Part shown: positions 34,001 to 40,700 of the stretch, in pieces | Numbering within the stretch: the first letter of the stretch is position 1 | How the letters are laid out: each line of letters starts with the position of its first letter | Source of the DNA: Bemisia tabaci | Taxonomy: Eukaryota; Arthropoda; Insecta; Hemiptera; Aleyrodidae | NCBI RefSeq assembly: GCF_918797505.1 | Contig: NC_092801.1 | Coordinates: forward strand, 16,864,001-16,928,000 | Direction of reading: 5' to 3' | DNA: 64,000 nucleotides | The notes under the pieces: generated by a model | Seen by the model: the letters and a program-made list of their open reading frames with translations, nothing else | Database searches by the model: none | What the model was told of the DNA's origin: nothing | Translations under genes and position numbers: made by a program

Positions 34001-37000
34001 TACATTTGACAACCTTGCAAAGAGCTGGCGGGTTCAGAAAAGTATAGGGCAACGGGACCTAACCAAACCTGGACACAGCAGGCGAGAGTCACAACGGCCA
34101 CTTACGCGAGTGACTCTTCTATAGGCGTTAGCTTTATTATTCTATGGTGATAACGTGGATCTTTGTTTACAACATCTAAGTCAAGGTGTTTCTATTTTAT
34201 TTCATTTACTTTTTGTGTCATTAGTTCTTAATTTTGACATTTGATTTCATCATTCGCTGGGTAACAATGCATTATAGTAGTATTAAAACAATAATAAACG
34301 ATTTGCATCGTAATATCGTGAATATAATCGGGTGTAGTGTTTTACTTTCTGTTCCTCAACCCTTTACTGGTCTCATGTTTTCATCATTTCATCCGTTCGC
34401 TCACAGTTTAAGCTGAGTAGGATAGTTGTGCAAGGATTCTTTTTGGTATGTAGCAGTTGCTAACTTTTTTATCTCCAATTTTAATACATTTAATCCATTT
34501 GTTAGAATGTTACGCCCAGACTGCGGAGCTTCCCACCGATGAGTGATCTCGATACCCCCTTGAGATGGTCTGCACTCCTCGTATTTTGAGTTTAGTCCTA
34601 TTTTTCAGGAACTCAAATCAATGATTCAATTGCGTTTGATGCCAAATTTCACAGAATTAACGGCATTTTTCAAAATTTTAGTCCATATATTCTGTGTGAT
34701 TTCGCAGTGCCCTCACTAAATGACGCGTAACCCTTCAATTTTTAGTTTAGTCCAAAGACCTCGTAGGAACTTAAATTAATGAACCAGGTGGTGCTCTTAT
34801 GCCAACTTTCGAAGAATTGAAGGCATTTTTTTTTATTTTTTTTTATTTTTTTAAAATTTACAGTCCTTGAAAATGAGCTGTTTCGCGGAGCAAAGTGCCT
34901 ACTTTTGGGCCTCGTAATCTCTTGAATTTTGAGTTTAGTCCAAAGATCTTTTTGGAACTTAAATTAATGACCCAGGTGATGTGCTTGATGCCCATTGTTA
35001 AAGAATTAAAGACATTTTTCAAAATTTACAGTCTTTCAAAATGAGCTTTCCGTGTGATTTTGCTAAAAATGGACAATTGAGCGTAGCCCCCCCAAATTTT
35101 AGCGTACCTCAAAATCGTTGAACGTGCATAAGAAGACCATAGATATGGTGTCCTGTGCCAATTTTGAATGAAATCGAACAGATAGATTCTGAGATATCGC
35201 TGTAGACAGATTTGGGGGACGTCGGACGGACGGACACACATTTTTCCAAGTATGGTTATTTTTACTCCTGGGACCTTAAAACGTCTAGAAATGATGAAAT
35301 TTCAACTTTTTTTTTTTTTTTTTTTTGGAGGATGACAATACTTCCTCTCTACCCTATGGGAGCGAGAAAGTAAAAATTGCCATTGAGTAGTTTTCCGCGC
35401 GTTTAAAAAATGAAGTATGGCAGGAAATCTGCGACGTCACAAACCGAGTTATGTGATTGCCGACCTAAACCGTCGATATGACGGAGGTCGTAGAAACCCG
35501 TGCTCGCTTTTGATTGGTACCGGATGACATCAGTCGATTCGAATCAAAACCGGGGCGTTTTAAATTTGCGGAGAAGTTGCGCTTTTTGAACTGCGTATTT
35601 TCGGTTTCCTCGTTACTTTTCGCGTTCCCAATGTGCGCCTCGTGTTTTAGGCGTCTTTTAAATTTGGAAAAATGTATTCGCGAGTCAGAATTCTTTTCCG
35701 GTTAAGTGAATCGTTGTTATCCTCTCACCGGTGCCTCTCGTAGTGCCAGGCGTGCAGAATGGGTTCGAACTTCGATCGCCCAATCCGTGGATCTAGGTTC
35801 ACACTTCGGCAGGCGCTGTATAGGCAATTTGCACATCGCCCCGGCACGCCGGGCACGTTTGGTGCATCGTTTGAAGTATTCCCTTGATGTTGAAGGCGCT
35901 AATTACGGTGAGCGCGGGTGCGCCGCACCGAGCACCTTTATTCCTCCTGATAATTTGAACTAGCGGCGTTAGCGAATTACAATTACTAGAAGTGCATCCT
36001 TTACACTGAAAATTCTGCGAATGCTTCGCGTTTTTAATAGAACACTGTGTTCTACATATCATGTACCTTTGGAAAAGCGTATTTGCAATTCAAAATGCTT
36101 TCATGGTGTAGTGATCCACTGTCAATATAGTTCCATGGATATCCTCATTCTCAGTTCTTTTTGTGGTTTCATTTGAAACGTAAAATTTACGAAATTGCAA
36201 GCATCTGAAAATTCTCCATTAGCCAAAATAGCTTTCGGCGTCAGCGAAATAAAGCTACTAGAAGTGGATCCTTTTCGCTGAAAATTCTGCAAGTGCTTTG
36301 ATTTTGATATTTATGTCTAAACCACCGCTCGAACGTTGCTTTGTTTCTGTGAAATATGCAACTACGCCAATGTTTTGTTGATATAACCTAGTCTGCGCTT
36401 ATTTTTTCGTCACACTTACCTCAAAAAACTGCAGAAAAATGGTTGTCTCTAACTATTGCGAAGCAGACAATTTCCTTGACCGCGGACATTTTTCTGCTGA
36501 AATTACTCCAACCGCCATGTGTAATAGTGCGTAGGAAGAATTTTATGAACAGTGAAACACACTAAACGTAGGTACACTGAATAAACTTCTGTACTTCATT
36601 GTGGTCAAATCAAAAAGTTAAACTAGATGACATCGTGCATTTTTGCACTGATCTTTTAGCTTCCAAAGTGATATAAATTTTTCTCGTATGTGACCAGGTG
36701 ACCCCTGTCATTTTAAGGGATTTAATTATTTTTATTATCAAAGGAAAAGAAATCAAAATTCAATTATTTAAAATGCCTGAAATCGTGTGCGTCTAAGGAA
36801 GTGTTTAAGAGATTGTTCGTATATTTTAATTTAGGTTAGACCTCTTTAATTTCTCTATGGGTACACCTCAACGAACTACACCTCTAGAATGGCCGACCAG
36901 TGTTAGAGACCCGGAACGTTTTGAAGTTGATATAGGTTAGGTTTACTTGGGCTCACACAGCAGGCTGCCATCTAAACCCATGTCAGACGCTGCCCAAGTT

Positions 37001-37654
37001 ATGCCGAATATTTTTGAATAAAGTGATAGCAATGAAAAGATTGCATAAAAATCGCACCTCTAATGGTTTTCTTTACTCAAAAAATAGGAACATGGAAAGC
37101 AAACCTCAAAAAAATGAAAGTTTACAAAGGTTGAAATTTTCACATGTAATCCTTATGGGCAAGACGCAGCAGAAATGGAGATTGAGGTTAGCTATACTTG
37201 GGCTCCCACCCCCCTCCAGCCTTCAAAAACCGGCCCATGCGCGTTCCGCAGGTTTGCTATCTCGCGGCCATTCTAGAGGTGTAGTTCGTTGGTACACCTG
37301 GTTGCCAAGGACGAAGAAAATCGAAATGGAATCGAAACGAAATGAAGCGGGAAATTTGAAAATACGTGATACCGCCCACGCAAAATGTGCGTTACAGAGT
37401 TAATTTTAAAAATGTTTTTCAAGATATCTATATTAATTTATCTATATAATATATATAATACCTATATTTTGTGTGCAATCTACCCTTTTCACCTTCATTG
37501 AGAAAAATCTCGATTTTCCGGAAAATTAGTGAATAGTCAAGGTCTCTCCTAACTGGAAAACCCAGAATCATTCAGGAAATAGAATTTTGAGGACAAACAG
37601 AGAAAACCTTAGGAATTGGACGTTGACTCTAAATGTTTTCTTTGACAGGTGGAA

Positions 37655-37705
<51 letters not shown>

Positions 37706-40700
37706 AAGCCCAATTTTGTTTTAGATTAAGACTGTGTGGTAGTTAAGTCAGACAAGAAATTAATAGAGGTACCTTATTCAAGTCGTCAGGTATCAGAACC
37801 TCGGGAGAGTAATTGCCCACCACACTTCTGTGACGAATTAGTTGTGAAGAGGTATTATATGCAATCAATCAGGGAAAATACGGAGAAAACACAGGGAATT
37901 AGAAGTCGAAATAAAGTAGAAATCCTTGACAGGAACTCGAGGCCGATCTCAGACTCAGTGCTAAAAGTTTCCAAAAATTCCGTTATTGAGCCTCTGCTGT
38001 GTTTTTTGGATCAGACTCGTCTTATTTTACGAGAATCGCGGTATTGACAAAATACTTACATTCGTATACTTTCGACGCGACATTTACTATCCTGGAAGGA
38101 GTCGAAGCGAGTACCTTCGGAAGGAGTAGACAGGTCAAGTAAAAATGACCGAGATAGTTCGTGACGTAGGCATGTTCAAAACCATCTTCTGTTAATCGAC
38201 GTGTTCCAGGTAAGATTCCTGTCGGTAAAAAAGATTGAAAGAATTACAAGACAGCCGCATAGTGGATCGAGTCAATCAAACAGGTCGGACATAAAATTTT
38301 TGACTAAAACTGCAAATTTTGATGTTAAATTCGTCACATTTTAAATTTCGGGGGGGGGGGGTGCGCCTCCAGGAAAATTTTACGAGGAAACCAATGGAAC
38401 CATTTTTAAAATCCCAAAGTTTTGATTTAACGGAGTTATAAGCTTTTAAAGTTTCCAAATTTTGTCCGACCTCCTCCATTGACTCGATCCATTGTGAGCC
38501 GTGACGATTCTTGTAAGTTGGCAACACCGCTTTCCTTCCATTTAAATCCATTGAAAATATCGATTTAGGTCAAAGAAACTGTCTCACCAAGAATCGATCG
38601 TTTTACATACATATAAATTGAGGAAAAACAGTGTTGCTGACTTTCAACATTCGCCACTTATTACAAGACAGGATAAACAACTGAGCACAAAAATACAGGC
38701 CCTGTATTATTGTGCTATAGGGTCACTCTGTATTACAGGGTCTGGGTCTCCCAGGGAGTGATAATTCCAGAAATTTGGCAATACTCCCTTTTCCTCAATT
38801 TCCCTCTGTTAAAAACATCGGAGGTCCCGAATCAATTTATTGTATACGCAGCACGGGCATACCTCGAGCAAGTTGCACCTGCGTTGGCATTAAGAATTCC
38901 AGAACGCCTTCAATTTTTCGCACGCAACACGGGCATCATTCGAGTGCGAATAGTTGTATCCAGGCGTTGACATTAAGAACGGCATTTAAGAATGGAATCA
39001 TAGGTTATCTGATTGTGGGTGAAGCAGGATATAACCCCGGAATTTTTACTAGTGTACGTGCATACTTTGCGCCTCTCAAAAAACAAATAAATATTCGAAT
39101 AACTTTACCGGCATTGTTAATCAGGATGTGGATTTGCCGCTCGATCCTTTTAATATCCTCAGCACAGCTCCGGAATTGTTAGGATACAAAATCGACTCCG
39201 GAATGAAATACGCGCCGGAATCCGGATATAACCCCGAAATTTTTACTAGTGCTTGTGAATACTTTGCTCCTCTCAAAAATCAAATTAATACCTAAATAAC
39301 TTTACTAGCATTTTTGATCAGGATAAGGATTTGCCGATCGGTCCTTTCAATTCCATTGGCGCAGCTCTGGAATTGGAAGGATGCAAAATCGATTCCGGAT
39401 TGAAATGTCCGCCGGAATCCGGATACAGCTCCGGAATTTTTACTAGTGCACGTGCATACTTTACGCCTCTCAAAAAGCAAATTAATATTCGAATAACTTT
39501 ACCAGCATTGTTAATGAGGATGTGGATTTGCCGCTCGGTCCTTTTAATATCCTCAGCACAGCTCCGGATTGATTCCAAGGAAGTCAGATCAAGTTTTTTC
39601 ACTACCAACTCTCCAGTTTTTCCGGAAGGGTGAGAGACTCTGATTTCTTCCCGGATTTCCTCCGCGGTCCGCTCTGCTTCGGCGATGTCAATACAGGCCA
39701 TGATAACTCGTCCACCTCGAGGAAGTGTGTGAGGGTTAATGGAACGGAAATCAACCCAAATAGTGGGTTAGTTGCGATGGTCTCAGAATCGTGTATTGAT
39801 GGTTGATTCTTGTCGATCAGCGAAATATATTAAGGTTTATCTACAGCTGCGTGAAGTAAGAAATTTCTCCGCGCAGGGGGCGCCACCGCTGTGTTTTGAT
39901 TTTTTGGTCCACGCTACTAGAGTCCGCACAGCTCCACGTAAGTCCTTGAGCTTTTATGAAAGTTAGGGGAACTTCTGTTTAAATCGAAGAGTCATAAGTT
40001 CTAGCCATAACATTCGTCTTCATACTGACTCTGAAAACGACGTAAAAAGAAACTTCTGAAGCTCTGAAATTTGATCCCAGAAAAAAGTAGGGTTATGCAT
40101 GATGACCTTGATGCAACCAATCGCGATTGATCGCTCTCAGCAGTTGCAGATATCTCTCTCCCACCATGAGCTGTCTCTCTCGCACTTACAGATATCCCGT
40201 AAGAGAAACTGGGATCAAATTGTAGCTTTTATCATTAAACTTTCAAAGCTCGCGTTGGTTTCTAAGGATTCCAGACGTATGCTGCTAGAACTTATGAGTC
40301 TTAGAATTTAAGACATTATTGTGATATTTAAATAATCACTGATTTCGGAGTCGGATTTTAGCAGCGCGACGTGGTAGATTTTTTCAGAACTACAGCTGAA
40401 GATTAACCTTAAGATTCAATATCAACCGAGATATCGCGCTTTGAAAAATTCGGTGGATGACGTCGTAAACCGAATTTTTCAAAGCACCATATCTCGGTCG
40501 ATATTCAACGAAGAAAGTTACTGTTTCGATGGATCTTAAAATTTGTTGCTTCCGTACACGAATCGAGCATCAAACACGACTCTGTGACCAGCGCAACTGA
40601 CCCATTCGAGGAAAGACGACGGTGAAACTACAAGAGGGTGTCTAGCATCAGGATTTTCCCGATTCTATCAGGATTTAATGTCAATCAGGATTTCATCAGG

